Assembly: GCA_946186215.1 (NCBI GenBank)
Contig: CAMHMM010000162.1
Location: forward strand, 1 to 5,171
Reading direction: 5' to 3'
DNA length: 5,171 nt
From: an uncultured Ruminococcus sp.
Lineage (GTDB): Bacteria > Bacillota > Clostridia > Oscillospirales > Ruminococcaceae
The position numbers and the translations under genes are program-made. The notes under the pieces were generated by a model, which did not search any database, had not been told where the DNA came from, and saw only the letters and a program-made list of their open reading frames with translations. Shown here piece after piece: positions 4,625-5,171 of this stretch (position 1 is the stretch's first letter; every line of letters begins with the position of its first letter).

Positions 4625-5171
4625 ACTGGTCTGCGAATACGGCGAGGTAAGCGGCAGACTGAAAACAAAGGAATATTACGGCGGCTCCGAGGAATTCCCG
4701 ACTGCAGGAGATTTTGTGCTCATAAGCTATGAGCCCGACGGCGACAGCCGCATCATAAAAACGCTTCCCCGCAGGACATTTTTCTCCCGCAGGGATCCCA
4801 CGCCCGGCCGCGGCGAACAGGCAGTTGCCGCAAATTTCGACTATGTATTCATTATGCAGTCGCTCAATCACGATTTCAATCCCAAGCGCCTTGAACGGTA
4901 TCTCACCCTTGCATGGCAGTCGGGAGCGACACCCGTTGTGATACTGACAAAGGCGGATATTGCAGATGATCACCTGTCGTATATCCAGACTGTGCAGGCT
5001 CTGGCAGCAGGTGTGGATATATACGCCGTAAGCTCAAAAAGCGGTGAAGGCCTCAATGCCCTCGCACATTACACGGCACCCGGAAAAACAATAGTTTTTC
5101 TCGGTTCTTCGGGAGTGGGAAAATCAAACCTTGTCAATGCCCTTGCAGGCGAGGATATAATGGCTGTGAAC
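4527..5171 (+). CDS. rsgA: Ribosome small-subunit-dependent GTPase A (RsgA/YjeQ family), 3'-truncated
   Basis: The 215 visible residues form the N-terminal OB-fold domain and the first part of a circularly permuted GTPase. The OB-like domain spans about 20-85 and ends in the typical LPRRTFFSRR (80-89), followed by EQAVAANFDYVFIM. The GTPase motifs come in the permuted order diagnostic of the family: G4 as TKAD (141-144, usually NKxD), G5 as SSKSGEGL (169-176), then G1/P-loop GSSGVGKS (193-200). G2, G3 (DxPG) and the C-terminal Cys/His zinc domain lie beyond the right edge. RsgA proteins bind the 30S subunit, hydrolyse GTP in late maturation and respond to (p)ppGpp. The N-terminal LNLTDYGF extension resembles the longer RsgA form, often a second copy in Clostridia, so this may be a paralogue rather than the housekeeping gene. 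It starts at TTG behind a long attenuator-like leader, which is unusual for a housekeeping assembly factor. Confidence 0.9.
   Translation, partial: MNLTDYGFMPDMMPQDAQGIPARVTAVHRERYELVCEYGEVSGRLKTKEYYGGSEEFPTAGDFVLISYEPDGDSRIIKTLPRRTFFSRRDPTPGRGEQAVAANFDYVFIMQSLNHDFNPKRLERYLTLAWQSGATPVVILTKADIADDHLSYIQTVQALAAGVDIYAVSSKSGEGLNALAHYTAPGKTIVFLGSSGVGKSNLVNALAGEDIMAVN

Noticed and set aside
4533..4973. 146-codon minus-strand ORF
   Set aside because: It is antisense to the clearly conserved RsgA coding sequence. Other long minus-strand frames in 464-3994 are shadows of the peptidase, permease and ATPase in the same way.

Overview
The window looks like chromosomal DNA from a Gram-positive Clostridia-type bacterium, most like the Ruminococcus/Oscillospiraceae group. 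This is inferred from strong AAGGAG-type ribosome binding sites, a consensus sigma-A promoter, intermediate GC content, and protein flavour (a Gram-positive two-FtsX-domain permease and a long-form RsgA). The genus is a guess. All genes read on the + strand. No mobile element, CRISPR array, tRNA or rRNA was seen.

Region 1 (2-4060) is a tightly packed three-gene unit. It holds the C-terminal half of an M13 (neprilysin/PepO-like) zinc metallopeptidase that enters from the left edge. One base after its stop comes a 10-TM ABC permease with two FtsX/MacB-type domains. An ABC ATPase of the LolD/MacB class follows 11 bases later. The ATPase and permease should form one exporter or mechanotransmission-type ABC machine. 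The peptidase is probably co-transcribed and may act on the same extracytoplasmic peptides, but the substrate cannot be read from sequence. The unit is followed by a perfect 13-bp hairpin (4091-4122) without a clear U-tract.

Region 2 (about 4140-4526) is a gene-poor stretch packed with regulatory structure and is the most interesting part of the window. It has a near-consensus extended -10 promoter, then a 10-codon leader peptide ORF (MTVFYEVSET) with an excellent Shine-Dalgarno sequence. Next come two mutually exclusive RNA folds: a protector hairpin at 4265-4306 that permits an intrinsic terminator at 4347-4373, or a long-range antiterminator pairing 4290-4305 with 4348-4361. Two further hairpins precede a second strong ribosome binding site, which is a near copy of the leader's. 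The arrangement matches classic ribosome-mediated transcription attenuation, as known for amino-acid operons and antibiotic-inducible resistance genes.

Region 3 (4527-5171) is the start of an RsgA-family circularly permuted GTPase, a 30S ribosome assembly factor, cut by the right edge before its G2/G3 motifs and zinc domain. The proposed model is that impaired translation sensed on the leader peptide switches on a ribosome-acting GTPase. The RNA base pairs are read directly from the sequence. The regulatory logic and inducer are inference.
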